Made by a program: the position numbers and the translations under genes. From the NCBI RefSeq assembly GCF_000165425.1, contig NW_001799366.1:80560-144559 (forward strand): a DNA stretch of 64,000 nt, given 5' to 3'. This stretch comes from Paramecium tetraurelia. Taxonomy: Eukaryota > Ciliophora > Oligohymenophorea > Peniculida > Parameciidae. The notes beneath the pieces were generated by a model. It was given only the letters and a program-made list of their open reading frames with translations. It searched no databases and had not been told where the DNA came from. This document shows, one piece after another, positions 25,260-36,568 of this stretch (within the stretch, counting starts at the first letter, position 1; every line of letters starts with the position of its first letter).

Positions 25260-26249
25260 ATGGGGACTTAGGGTTCAGATTGGAAATTCAAAAAAAGTTA
25301 AAAAACCGAAAATGGAGTAGAAGAGATGATTAAAATGCTTGACTATTTTATAATTTAAAACAATTTAAAACAGCATCATTTAAACTATTCAAATATGCAG
25401 ATTCAACAATATCATCTTGATAAATATATCTCAATGATCCTTAACAAAAGAGCCTATTTGAATTAAGGTGCCTCCAATTCGAACATTTTAAACTATACTT
25501 AATATTCCAAAACTAATGATCAAAACATATCAATTTCGATCTATTTGGAGCATGTTACAGATCATAGGAAGATATTGGCAGAACAATGGATCCTGTGTCT
25601 TAAGAATTATCTCGTCACCAATTAGCAATGCGGTAAATTTTGTCAATCAGAAAATTTTTCGCTTTGCTGTTTGCTTACAAAGAGTCCATTGTATCAGAAT
25701 TTTATCGTTAAATAATCAGGTTTGAAAAACTACTAACTTTAAATTATAATTGATCACAATGGGAAAAACTAGAATTTAGAATTATATAAATGTTATCATT
25801 TAAACATGCAATAGAATCTTGGAATCATAGCTAGGTTTCATTAACACCTCAACTTAACTTAGGAGATCGGGAAGCAGAGATCCTTGTCATTTTAAGAGTA
25901 AACTGTGATACCTAAACAAAATAACAAACTCACAAGATTTAATTCAGAATAAATACAAACTCCAGAGAAAAAAGTGTTCATGTACTTGTTTGAGGAGGAT
26001 GTAACGTTTTTGATCGATGAAACTCAAGTTGAGAGAGTGATGAGTTAGAATTCAGATTCAGATTTTATGATTCAAACTATTGATGATGAAACCGACGTAA
26101 CTGAGTGGCAAGTCATAGATCACAAATAATTATTAAGTAAAAACCAAAAGAAAATGCTTGATGACTTGAAATAAGTGAGAGATCACTTCAATTCTAGATC
26201 TAAGCATTCACATCAAATATAGATAGCAACAGAGTTCATCTCATAATGA
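25260..26249 (+). CDS. unknown protein, possibly Atg13-like (HORMA)
   Basis: 329 aa without introns from ATG 25260; in-frame ATGs at 25233 and 25326 are alternatives. The centre reads ISIYLEHV, ILAEQWILCLKN, then SLCCLLTKSPLYQNFIVK. This parallels the Atg13 HORMA domain, in which a V-E-I-x-L strand, an E-x-W motif and a leucine-rich helix ending L-P-x-Y-x-L occur in the same order. Atg13 is the regulatory subunit of the Atg1/ULK autophagy kinase. The C-terminal third is acidic and disordered, also as in Atg13. The evidence is motif order only, so the name is a hypothesis. Confidence 0.4.
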
Positions 26250-26664
26250 AATAGCTTGATTGCTAAATATTTATAATCATAATAACTAATATTTGGTTAT
26301 TAATAATTAAGTGTTTGGTTCTATTTATATGTATTTTTGAAAATTTATAATTTTACTTAATTAATACCTTTTCAAAAAGCAAGTTAAAAGAACAGTATGT
26401 TAGTTTGGTTTAATGTATTTTTTTGATGTTTGTTTATTAAATTGCTTAATCAATATTTCGAAAAGACTTATAAAAATTCGTTTTTGGATTTTCAAATGTG
26501 TGGCAATGTAGGGCTTTTTGGTTTTGTAAATTGGGCAAGAGAGAGGAAAGACGAAGATTGAGCGTTTTGATGGATGGATGAATATAAAAATGGTGTGTTG
26601 GGTATGATTAATTAAGGGTTGATAATGGGAAAAATTCGTTTTTATGTGATTGATAATAAAATAA
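26250..26664. other. upstream region of the trichocyst matrix gene
   Basis: 415 bp between two plus-strand genes, likely including the promoter of the strongly expressed trichocyst gene. It contains a G-rich purine tract (26525-26580) unusual for local intergenic DNA. A 102-codon minus-strand frame crosses into the trichocyst gene and is a shadow. No regulatory motif could be named. Confidence 0.45.
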
Positions 26665-27792
26665 ATGAAATCTATTATTCTGATTGCCCTCATTGCTGTG
26701 GCTTTCACAGCTAGAGTCTAAGAGAGAAACATGGCCAAAGTGTAAGCTGATTTGGCTAAGAGCAATTACGGAAAGGCTTTGCTCCATTTGGTTGAGTTAC
26801 ACTCAATGGCTGGAGGACCAGTTCAAGAATTGATTGATGCTATTGAAGAACTCATCAACGATTTAGAAGAGGAGTTGGAAGAATTGGAATTCAATTTCTA
26901 AGTGAGAACAAACGAACACAATGCCTTGGTTGTTTCATTAGAATAAGACATCTAAGATGCTGTCATTGGTAAAAATACATATCGAATTTTGTAGATGTTA
27001 ACAATACTCAAGATACTTTGGATAACCTTCTCTACCCAAGAAGAGCCTAAATCCAAGACAAGATTGACTCTGTCCTTGGATATCAAGAAGACAACAGAAA
27101 GAATTATGATGAGGCTATCTTAGTTAGAGGATAAGAGCATGATGCCTTTGAAGCTTAAGTTGCCGAATTGAACGACGCTACAGCTTCAGTCGATGATGCT
27201 TTGGCCCTCCTTGCATCCCTCACAAACCCATCATTGTTGTAAATCAGAAGATTCCAAAATACACTTAAGAACATTGAGAGCAAGATCAGATCTAGATCCA
27301 GAATGGCTCCCATGATCAAGGCTTTGATTAGTTTAGCATCAAATCAAAACTTCTCCAACTAAGACGTGTTGAAGAACATCGTAGATGCCCTTAACGAATT
27401 CAGAAATGCTGTTGTCGATTAAATTAATGACTTGACAGCCCAAGAAGCCCAAGATGTCATTGATCATGAAGCCAACCTTGAATAATTGGATGATGAATTC
27501 CATGAATTCTAAAGACAAATCGACAGAGCTACAGTAGATTTGACTGCCACCAATGGTATCCATAATAAAATAACTTTGTATAGAAAAGATTGACTCCATG
27601 GTTGAATTCAGAGACCAAAGAGCTGCCGATCAAAAACAATACACTGCCGAATTAGAATTGGAAAATAATACCTATGCTGAAGAAACCGATATCTACACCA
27701 ATACCAAGAACGAATTCACCAGAGAATTGGGAGTTAGTGAGTAAGCTTTGGCCCTTGTTAAGAGTGTTGACTTCTCAAACGTCAAAGTTTGA
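26665..27792 (+). CDS. trichocyst matrix protein (TMP)
   Basis: 357 aa with introns 26969-26994 and 27556-27583. It begins with a signal peptide (KSIILIALIAVAFTARV). The remainder is a long Ala/Glu/Asp/Asn-rich alpha-helical, coiled-coil protein with markers such as RTNEHN and DFHEF-type acidic helices. This matches the trichocyst matrix proteins, which are cleaved in the secretory pathway and crystallise into the explosive trichocyst shaft. Codon use is richer in C at third positions than in the neighbours, consistent with high expression. It likely belongs to a large multigene family. Confidence 0.85.
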
Positions 27793-27853
27793 TAATCATC
27801 CATCATATAATAAATATCATTTAATTTTAATAGCTATATATATATATATCTAT

Positions 27854-29617
27854 TCATTTGAAGGCTTTGCTAAGGTGAACAGATTACATCTTAATGGGTT
27901 AAATATGATTGATGTGCATGTAGTCCATAAACTATTTAGGCAATTAATCAAGAACGGCTGAACTCATTTGCTCAATGTCATTTTTATAATCTTGGAATGA
28001 TACGAATTGAATGATGTCTCTAATGTTCATATCTGTTTTTGAGTGTTTTTTAAGGAAGGCTGGGTCATCAAACTATTTCATGTATTTGAAGTTCTCGTCT
28101 CCCACTCCAATGATAATGATGGACATAGGCAAAGTCTAACATTCAAGTAATACTTTGATGGCATCATCTCTAAGATTAGTATGTGTATAAATTACTGATC
28201 TTCAATCTAGCCATCAGTCAAGATCATGGCTACTGTGTATGTGTTATTTTGTGCATTTTCCTTTGCAAATTATAGAGCTTTGTTTAGAACATTTGAAATA
28301 AAGGTTGGACCTGAAAATACTATATTTGGGACTGCCTCAATATAAGCTTACAGGATTCCTGCCACATCATTACACAAAGGCTTGTCTTTGTTTCCATTCA
28401 GAGGGAAACAATCATCCATTGTAGACTTAGTGTAGGTCGGTAATTTAGGTGTTCCTCCAAATCCATAGACAGGCACTTATTTATCATAATCAAATGCTAT
28501 GATTCCGCCACCAATAACTTTGATTGCTTATTGATAGTAATTCAATTTATGAGGATCAATTTTATGCAAAGAATCTGGTTTAGTGATGGGTTAATTTGAA
28601 AAAGTGAAGTCAATACCTATTATTACAAATTTAACTTAATACCTATTGATAATGACATTTACCATCCGCCCATTAAATAATCTAAGAAGGTAGGTTCTTT
28701 CGGTTCTTCTTAAATTATTTCTATGTGTTCTTCTTTTGGTTCTACAATGACTAATTCTAATAATTTCAATGTGCCAGCATTTTTCCCTTTAGGAGTCAAT
28801 AAAGGAAACTCAGTTTTTTTGTGGATTTTGATATCGTCATAATTAATCGTGACGTGCCCAATCTATATTTTTAGATTTCATCATACTTCTTCAGAACCCA
28901 ATTTATCGTAATCCATGACTTCGACATAGAGATTTTTAGAGTACTTGAAGAATTCATTCTCTGTTGTTTCCCAACACATCCAATTTGGATTCAAATTGTT
29001 TTTAATGACTTCAGTTTTATGTATCATTTCAGTTTATTGACCATTGATTCTATAAAACTTAGCAAAAGGATCTGATTTCGTGAAAAAGTCAAGGTCGAGT
29101 AATTTGATGCCTAAATTTATTGTAATTATTAAATACCTCCCCAACGCCATTTAATTTCTGTTACTTTATTAGTTTGTTCCTTTTGGCCAGCAATTTGAGG
29201 TCCTTTTCTGGCGACATGAATAATGATTGTGCCTACGACCAAATCTCCTTTCATCAAATTCAATTGGCTTAAGGAATTCCTAGCTCCCATCAATTTGGCC
29301 AAGGGCTGTTTGCAAATGCCTACAATGGAGGCAGAAGCATTCTGACTCACAAGTTGACTTGATAATTCTTGGTCGGCATCAATAATTTAGAATACAAGTT
29401 TTTATCTCTTGTTGAATCTGTACATGATGGGGATGGGTTATTTGAAGTCAGGATCAAGGGAGGAGTGAGAGACTTCAGTTTCTCCAATGAAATCTTCCTT
29501 TGAGTAGACTCGACATCTGAAGTCTTGGATGTTGGAATGGCCCAAGTTTTGCAATCCTCGGGCGGAGATGTACAAGTAGACCAATTCTCCAGGGGATTGA
29601 TGAATGAGAATATCCAT
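27854..29617 (-). CDS. copine
   Basis: About 560 aa, minus strand, start ATG 29615-29617, stop TGA 27854-27856. Two N-terminal C2 domains (the second around DLDFFTKSDPFAKFYR, then NPNWMCWE and LYVEVMDYD) precede a copine/von Willebrand A domain. That domain has the metal-site motif GIDFTFSN, then PDSLHKIDPHKLNYY, YGFGG and ILTDGQIED, and ends with RDIIQFVSFQDY. Copines are Ca2+-dependent phospholipid-binding adaptors at membranes. Introns of 26 nt interrupt both halves (for example near 29.13 kb and 28.62 kb). Confidence 0.9.
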
Positions 29618-29708
29618 TTATTTTATTATTGCATAGGTTATAATTGAAAATTAGAGATAAAGCTGTGGATTGCAAAATAATAATAATATTTCATTTTAGA
29701 TACGTAAC

Positions 29709-30779
29709 ATGGAAAATAATAACTATTATGAATTACAATTGAGATGGCAACAATCTCAAATGTTAATCATTAAAAATTATAAACATACATGTTAAGCTTT
29801 CAATTACATTATCAACTTCAATTTGGTGATGCAATTTATATCTCTGGCGATTCCGATTACTTCGGCAATTGGTCTCCGCTTCAAGCCAAGAGAATGAAGT
29901 GGAATCAAGTAAGCCAAATCTAGTATATAGGGACATCTGTGGACCATCGATATCCCCATTCACTATTTCCAATATAAGTACTTTGTCTCCTCCTTCAATG
30001 ATCCGAACTCCGAAGAATGGGAATTTGGACCAAATAGACTCATGAGAACAACAGAACCTTCATGTAATCATTAATTAAATCTTGAAAAAGGCATAGTTGA
30101 TGTGTGGAATCATCGAAAAGTGATGTTCCAGTGCTACAATCCCCAACAATATCCCATGTTTATTTCTGGCTCATCCTTGGATCTTGGTTAGAATGCTAAA
30201 CGAGTAAGTATGAAGCAAAAATAAGATATATCTTATAAAAAAATACTTGCCAATGTTATCGAAGACAAGGTAGTTCACTATCAATTCCATGTGAAAACCA
30301 AAAAACACTACTCCAGTTCAATCCTGACTCTGCATCTCGATTCTACAATCTCACAAAACCAAAATCTTGACTTCTCTTATAAGAACTACATTTTAGCCTT
30401 TTGTACAGGAATGGAAAAGATAAAGAGATCAATCTATCAATTGGATAATCATATCTGTTATGGTTATGTACCTCGTGATCAGAACGATTTTAATTTGTTA
30501 AGGGATGCTAATCTCCATACAATCATTGAATTCTCAAATTAAGCTGAATAGGCAGCACATTCTATTAAATTCGGGGAGTTCAATTACTTCACACTCAACT
30601 TCCGGTCAAATATGAAAGGAACCTATATTTCTAACCTTAGTCCCTTAATTCAATTACTAATCACTAAATATCATGTAAATGTTAAATCAAATTAATAGGT
30701 TATCTATATATGTAACAACTCATTATCTCATCTTAGAAAATATCTTTAAGCATACAAAAGTCTAAGCATCTCTAAATGA
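29709..30779 (+). CDS. laforin-like protein: tandem CBM20 plus degenerate dual-specificity phosphatase domain
   Basis: 337 aa; introns of 35 nt (near 29.76 kb, GTT donor) and 22 nt (near 29.91 kb). Residues ~20-110 form a CBM20 starch/glycogen-binding domain (FGDAIYISGDS, FGNWSPLQAKRMKW, YKYFV, EEWEFGPNR). A second CBM20-like unit follows (VMFQCYN, MFISGSSLDLGQNAKRV, HYQFHVKT). The C-terminal ~130 residues align by pattern with laforin (CYGYVPRDQNDF ... LHTIIEFSN). Where laforin has H-C-x5-R, this protein has I-C-N-N-S-L-S-H-L-R, so the His and the Cys-Arg spacing are lost and catalysis is doubtful. Laforin removes phosphate from glycogen. The CBM20 call is strong and the pseudophosphatase call moderate. 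Confidence 0.75.
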
Positions 30780-31504
30780 AAGTAATTACTTTCTTTGTTT
30801 AGTCGTATAAAAGTGACTTTTTAACATTTAATCTTTTATATAATAATATATTTTATTTTATATTAATCAGTGCTTAGTCATGCTTAAACAACTTTCATTA
30901 GACTTATAATTACAAAATCAATTTGATTTTAAAATATATGAAATTTAAATTAAGAGCAATATGCTAAGTAATCTGAATGTATTCTTTTGAATTATTTCTT
31001 AATTATGGCAAAGGAATTGAAGTATTTCTTAATTATAGTAAAAATAGGAAGAATAACAAGATATTATAAATACAATCAAGGAAATAATAGGATAGGATGG
31101 AACAAGATTGCATATTAAAGGGAACAGTAGAAAGCAAATTAAATAAATATCAAGGAAATTAAATTTCATATTCTAATAAAATCAGGGAGTTTGTTTTTAA
31201 TGGATTGGAATTGTAGTTAATCGGTAATATTGTTTTAACAAAGGTTTTCTTCTCAAGAAACTTTTCATATTATTATATAAATATTTTTGGCATCTAAATT
31301 TATAAATTATAATTCAAAGGAAGCATTGAGGAATATACTTAAAAATTATTGAAAATAAACTAAAACATTAAAATCAAATAAGAAATTATTTTTCAAAGTT
31401 CGTTCAGATGAAAAACCTTCTTTGATTGGGTACAATTTAAAACTCTTTAGGGAGTCTCTTATTTGATTAAGTCATTGGCTAGGTTTGAATGGTTCTGGCA
31501 TCAG
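30780..31504. other. intergenic region with a doubtful 104-codon frame
   Basis: 725 bp between convergent genes. A plus-strand frame runs from ATG 31097 to TGA 31411. Its first ~45 residues (MEQDC ... IREFVFNGLELQL) have coding-like composition, while the rest drifts into Ile/Lys/Tyr-rich AT-derived sequence. With TGA as the only stop, frames this long are expected by chance in AT-rich DNA, so it is not called as a gene. It may be a gene remnant. Confidence 0.3.
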
Positions 31505-32067
31505 TCACTTATTCGGTGTTACAAAAAGTGAAGCCTAGAGGGGAGTTGGTTTTCTTGGATTCGCATATTTTTCTAGATGTTCTAGTTGAAAGTATTACTG
31601 CTCTGTGGAGGAATATTTAGTCATATTTCTTTCGGTGTTGGAGGTGTTGGCCCTCTGTAAACAATTGGGTTTGTTTGTAGTGAGAAGTTTGGTGATGATT
31701 TTGTCTTTATCTGAATTTTGTTTTTAAAGTTCTAAATTCTCTTGGATAAGGAATTGGATGAGCTGAGATTGGTGAGGTTCAACTGCTACAATTGTGAATT
31801 CGACATATTTACATTTCTTGTCTCCCTCTGAAATGAAAGACGGATTTGGAGTGGAGAAGCTATCCTGAAATTTGAAACTTTACTTTTTGGAGGAAGCAGT
31901 AGTCTAAATCAAATAAATTAGTCTCGTGAAATTACCTTATCATTGGAGGATATGGTCTTTTGGGAGCACTTGGAGCTGGGTGGTCTATCTGACTTAGACA
32001 ATAATGCAACTGACTTCTTGTCTAAAGTGATCTTCAAATTTGGTTTTTTCGAATTCTAAGATTTCAT
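31505..32067 (-). CDS. small basic protein, unknown function
   Basis: 176 aa with one 32-nt intron (31904-31935); start ATG 32065-32067, stop TGA 31505-31507. It is rich in Ser, Lys, Pro and Gln, with a central stretch KKCKYVEFTIVAVEP and a short Leu/Gln helix. Most of it looks disordered. No family was recognised. It is divergently placed from the CK1-like kinase with 358 bp between the starts. Confidence 0.65.
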
Positions 32068-32425
32068 GCTAGCAAGAAGCAAAAATAAATAAATATCTTA
32101 ATTATTTAAACAATCCTTTTGATCAATTTATATGTTCTTAAAAACTTATTTCTAATTAATCATAACAATCTTAATCAGATTTCATGGGAATCCTCATCAA
32201 TAATACCTAATATGAAGTGAAGTGCATAATTTAATTGCATTTTCATTTTATGGCATTTGTGTTGATACGATGTTTTTGAAATGCTTTTGGTTAATTAAAA
32301 TTAATGTGTGATAATTAATTCGAACTATAATCAAGACAAAGTATAAAGTACAATGATTCTTAAACTTCATTTTTGGATTGAGACTCAAATTAAACTGTTT
32401 AAATCATTTTTATAATATTAATTAA
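32068..32425. other. intergenic region between divergent genes
   Basis: 358 bp, very AT-rich, between the starts of a minus-strand and a plus-strand gene, so it likely holds two promoters. No open frame or repeat was recognised. Confidence 0.6.
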
Positions 32426-33438
32426 ATGACTAGGCACTCCTAGATTATCATCAATCACAAAACCATATCCTCAGTTGATGATCTTCCAGGTTTAACTGTA
32501 CATGAGAAACTATTCAAAGGAGGATGTGGTACTATTTTCAGAGGTGTGGATCACACTACAAAACAAGAAGTAGCCATCAAATACTCTAAGTTTGACTTAT
32601 CTAATGAGTATAAAATTATGAAAAAGTTATCCCACATCCCAGGAATCCCTAAAGTCTACACTTTTGGAGAATCGGGAAGATCTACCTATCTGAGCATGGA
32701 ATATTTAAATACAGATTTGCATAGTCTAAGGGCTAAAATGAAACAACTCTCCTTAAAATGCATATGCTGTGTTGCCATCAAAGTACTTGAAATACTGAAG
32801 GAAGTCCATACTTTGAATATTGTACATAGAGATATTAAACCTACGAATCTAATGATTAAATCTGTGGAAGGTTTTTTCTATTTTAATAATTCTTAGATTC
32901 ATAAATATACCTGATTGATTTTGGGATAGCCAAGGAAGCTGATTAGTTTCTCGTTTCAAAAGATGTAGAAGGCACACAACTCTATGACCCTCTCTAAGTG
33001 CATAAAAGATAACCTTATAGGTTTATTGATGACATTGAAATGCTGGCCTATACTCTTGTGTACCTCTTCAAAGGTAAATGTGTAGTGTCTATCCTAGGCC
33101 AACTCCCTTGGATGAAATACCCCAACACAATGCTTTACAATGATGAGGTGATGAGACATAAGGAATAATATGTGAGTTCTAAACAAATGAGCAGATTGCC
33201 ATTTGCTGGACTATTTGGGTACATCAAATGGAACCAAAATAATAATAAGCCAGATCATGATTTTTTGATCTCCTTGTTTAAGAAAATTCTGACCGAAAAC
33301 AAAATGCTAGAGAACTATTTGTATGATTGGACTGAAAACATCACTCCTCTTGCGTCTTCCAAAAGTAAAACTACTATCAGTTTCTTCAATTACTCTTGTG
33401 TTGAAAGTGATCAGTATTGCACAGGTATTATCTATTGA
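32426..33438 (+). CDS. casein kinase 1-like protein kinase
   Basis: 320 aa; introns 32871-32896 and 33074-33097 give an exact codon count. The kinase domain shows KGGCGTIFRG (Gly loop), VAIKYS (catalytic Lys), HRDIKPTNLMI, YLIDFGIAK, then E-G-T-Q-L-Y-D instead of the usual T-A-R-Y-A-S of CK1. This is followed by DDIEMLAYTLVYLFKGQLPW, a CK1-type block. The order and the Asp-Asp-x-Glu element mark it as CK1 family. The altered activation-segment motif suggests a divergent ciliate branch. The C-terminal extension is short. Catalytic residues are present, so it is probably active. Confidence 0.85.
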
Positions 33439-33630
33439 TGTATAGCGTAGATTTAAGTGACGAGGAATATAACCAAAGTGTTTTTCCTTTGATGCAATAG
33501 ATATATAAATTCTTTAAAAAAGAATGATATAATTTGAATATATATAAATCTAAATGTGACCTTCTCATAATACTTCTCTTGAATATAATATATACATCTA
33601 AATGATAAAATTTAATATAAACATTTTAAA

Positions 33631-36046
33631 ATGAGCACTTCCAAAAAATCCATTCTGAAATGTAAATTAGATACTTATATTAAAGACCTTAGATCAATTG
33701 ATTTGTTCGGGTAGAACATCCTTCTCAATTTAAATGGGGAAGATCAATATAAAACAGGATGTGGAGGTATGATGACTCTAGTTATATTGGCAATCGTTGT
33801 GTTATTCTTTTAATCCAACATAAAAGATTTTGTTGACAAAGTGAACATTCAAAGTGAGAGTAACCAAGTCTTTGAAGATCAGCCAGATTCAATATATTTA
33901 AACGACACCAACTTCATGTTTGCAGTAGCTATCGAATAACCAAATTTCAATTCCAATCCATTTTTCAATATCACTCTGTCAGCCAGGTATCTTAAATTAT
34001 TATTAAGATAATACGAACGATTGGGGAATGGCTCACTCTCTAAGACTGAAGCCTTAATCGATCTTGTTCCTTGCACTATCTAGAGATTCCAACAGGTCTT
34101 CAGTTCATATGGCTAAAATTTTACTCAACAATACAATGAGATCGGTTTAGACACCTGGTTATGTCCGCAGTATTTAATATTTCCATAATTAGAATGAATT
34201 ACTAAATTACTTTAAATGGGAGGTATACGAATAAATTTTTTAATTTCCTGAAAATAACTGTTACTCAATGCAGCAACCAATCTCAGACAAATTCTTTCTA
34301 TTCTTGGTAACCTGCTTGTGCATCAACTGAAGAGGTTTAACATTGGCTATTGCAATAGAGACAGTATAGAATTAAAGTGTATTAACTCAAACATAACTAT
34401 AGATACATCACGAATTAAATGGTAAGTCCATCGAAGGGCGATGATTATGTTTAATCCTTTTTGGACGACGAATTGTTTTTCTCTTTTGTTCCCCAAATGA
34501 TCGGTAAGGAGGCTGACGTGTTTTTTACTAAATATAGTATGAAAACGGATAATAACTTATTACCAACTGAAAGTGCCTTTGATACAAAAGAGTTATTCGC
34601 CAAATAGTCTGGAGATTATAGAGATTAAAACAATTATGCAAGTGATACATTTGCATAAGTCTATTTCAGAAGATCCCCATACACTACCTACATATAAAGG
34701 TCATATCAAAAATTGGACAAGCTCCTCTCCATTTTAGGAGGATTCGCTAATATTGTCTTCGTTGTTTTGGGATTCATCGTAGCCATATATAATAAATAAT
34801 TATGTAATCTTTCAATTCATCCTCAATAGATTTAATCGAATTGGCTAATCAAATATACGACTTTAATCCCAAAAAGGAAAATTAAGAGAAAGCTGAACGA
34901 TAAAGATTGGTCGAAGATATAACTTAACTGAAATCTCAAAATTTGGCTTTGAATCGCTGTAGTCCCATTTCATCTCTCAACCTTGCAAAGCCATAAATAG
35001 AAAAGAATCTTAGATTAACCTTCCGATAAACTTTCTCTTAGAAGTTCGACTACATTTCTGGAATTCAAACTCAAAAGGATGACTCATACAAAATGGTATT
35101 AAGCAGTCATCGATAGCCAGTTGGGGATAAGGAAGTCGAATGGTAGAGTGCAGATGCCATAGATGTCTAAAATAATTACTTGCTAAATGCATCTGATATG
35201 GTTAAGGAGGATCAGGAGGATCAAAGAGCCTCTAAAGTTAAGATCGACATGTCAAAGAAAAAGTCATTCAAACAAATTCAATAAAGCATAGTCAGTAAGT
35301 TGGGTCATCGCAATCGGAAGGAGTTCCTGACTAAGCAAATTTAAGCTATGCTTGACCGTAGTAGACCTATTGTCTTTACTTTTAAATTCTTATTACAATA
35401 GTTATTCTGTGGCAAGTTCTTTCAGGATCACAACTCAATTCTTTTAAATAAGGCTATGTATGAAATATCATTAAGAATAGCAAAAAGATAAATTAAGATA
35501 TTGACATCTGTGTGTTGATTGATAAAGTCAAGGAAATCGAATTGATTAAAGAGTTACTATTAAACAAGGATCAGAAGATTTTGTTTAATTTTGCTCCCAA
35601 AGAGGTAATCTCTATTGAAAATGAGCGTTCACTCCCTGGAAGAAGAGAGAATAAGTATTTAATCCAATCTAGACTTATATAGACGAGCCTATACGAAGAC
35701 ACTCGGAGTTCAATTTGGAGATGTGGCCAAAATGATGTTGGACAAAAAGTTTAAAAAAGGTTAGTTTGTCACTCCAGGAATGCGAATCTATTATAAACTC
35801 TATTCAGCTTATGAGAGAGTCGCATTATCAGAAGAAAGAAACAATCCCTTTAACAAAGTTCTGATTGAGAAACTTGGGTAAGAAGTCAAGGAAGTATTTG
35901 ACATCTCCAATTACATTCAAGGAGATTAAAATGCTAAAGTAATTGAAAAACTGAAAAAGAAGAAAACCAATTATTATGATGAAGAATAACCAATTGGAAT
36001 AATAAGTATGGAACAAAAAGATTAGAAGTAATCTATGATTAAATGA
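33631..36046 (+). CDS. two-TM surface protein, family shared with the gene at 42.4-44.9 kb
   Basis: 771 aa after removing introns 34170-34192, 34804-34829, 35458-35480 and 35655-35682. A short cytosolic N-terminus (IDLFGQNI) is followed by a TM helix (MMTLVILAIVVLFF). Then comes a ~280-residue extracytosolic region with Cys and N-glycosylation sites, and a second TM (SILGGFANIVFVVLGFIVAIY). A ~400-residue cytosolic tail contains NQDIDICVLID, IELIKELLL and IEKLGQEVKEVFDIS. It is clearly paralogous to the minus-strand gene at 42374-44930, including intron positions. I do not recognise a named domain. A receptor-like or lipid-transport role would be speculation. Confidence 0.78.
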
Positions 36047-36568
36047 AATCTCAATTATATATTATTATTACTCAAATTAATAAATTCTGCAAAGCTATTG
36101 GATGTCTTACCATAATCGAAGATGCAACAACATAATCAAATTATAGACTACTGCAATTCCTGATTTAGAATTCAAAATTCTATCCAGATAATCCTCAATT
36201 AGTCTAATTTCTATCTTTTTGAATAAATAGCATCATCAGGAAATCTATTTACAGATCTACACAATTTCCTCTACTTTACTCTTCCTTATAATTCTTACAT
36301 AAATTTGATGAAATTTCAAGAATTTAGATATTTTTATGTTTGAATCCTCTTAAAATATAGGCTTTTCAAGATCAACATATTTATTAGATTGAAATTAACT
36401 TATAAATTACCATTATTTAATAGCTTTATTTTTATAAACAATTATTAATTATTTTAAAATTTTATGCAGAATTTAGGCTGAATAACTTTGTTAATACATT
36501 ATTTTCCTTATGTATTCAAATTTCAATACAAAGCTACAATGCTAAATTCCACATTTTAATAAATTAAA
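36047..36568. other. intergenic region with possible small minus-strand gene remnant
   Basis: 522 bp. On the minus strand near 36.05-36.32 kb an open stretch (LIEDYLDRILNSKSGIAVV) has coding-like composition and could follow a short N-terminal exon across a ~38-nt intron. No complete gene model with usual intron sizes was found. The rest is AT-rich with nothing recognised. Confidence 0.25.

Noticed and set aside
26400-26708. 102-codon minus-strand frame ahead of the trichocyst gene
   Set aside because: It overlaps the trichocyst signal-peptide exon and has Ile/Phe/Lys-rich composition expected from AT-rich noncoding DNA.
31097-31411. 104-aa frame as a gene
   Set aside because: Only the first part looks coding-like, no start context or intron support, and no family; left as a note in the intergenic entry.
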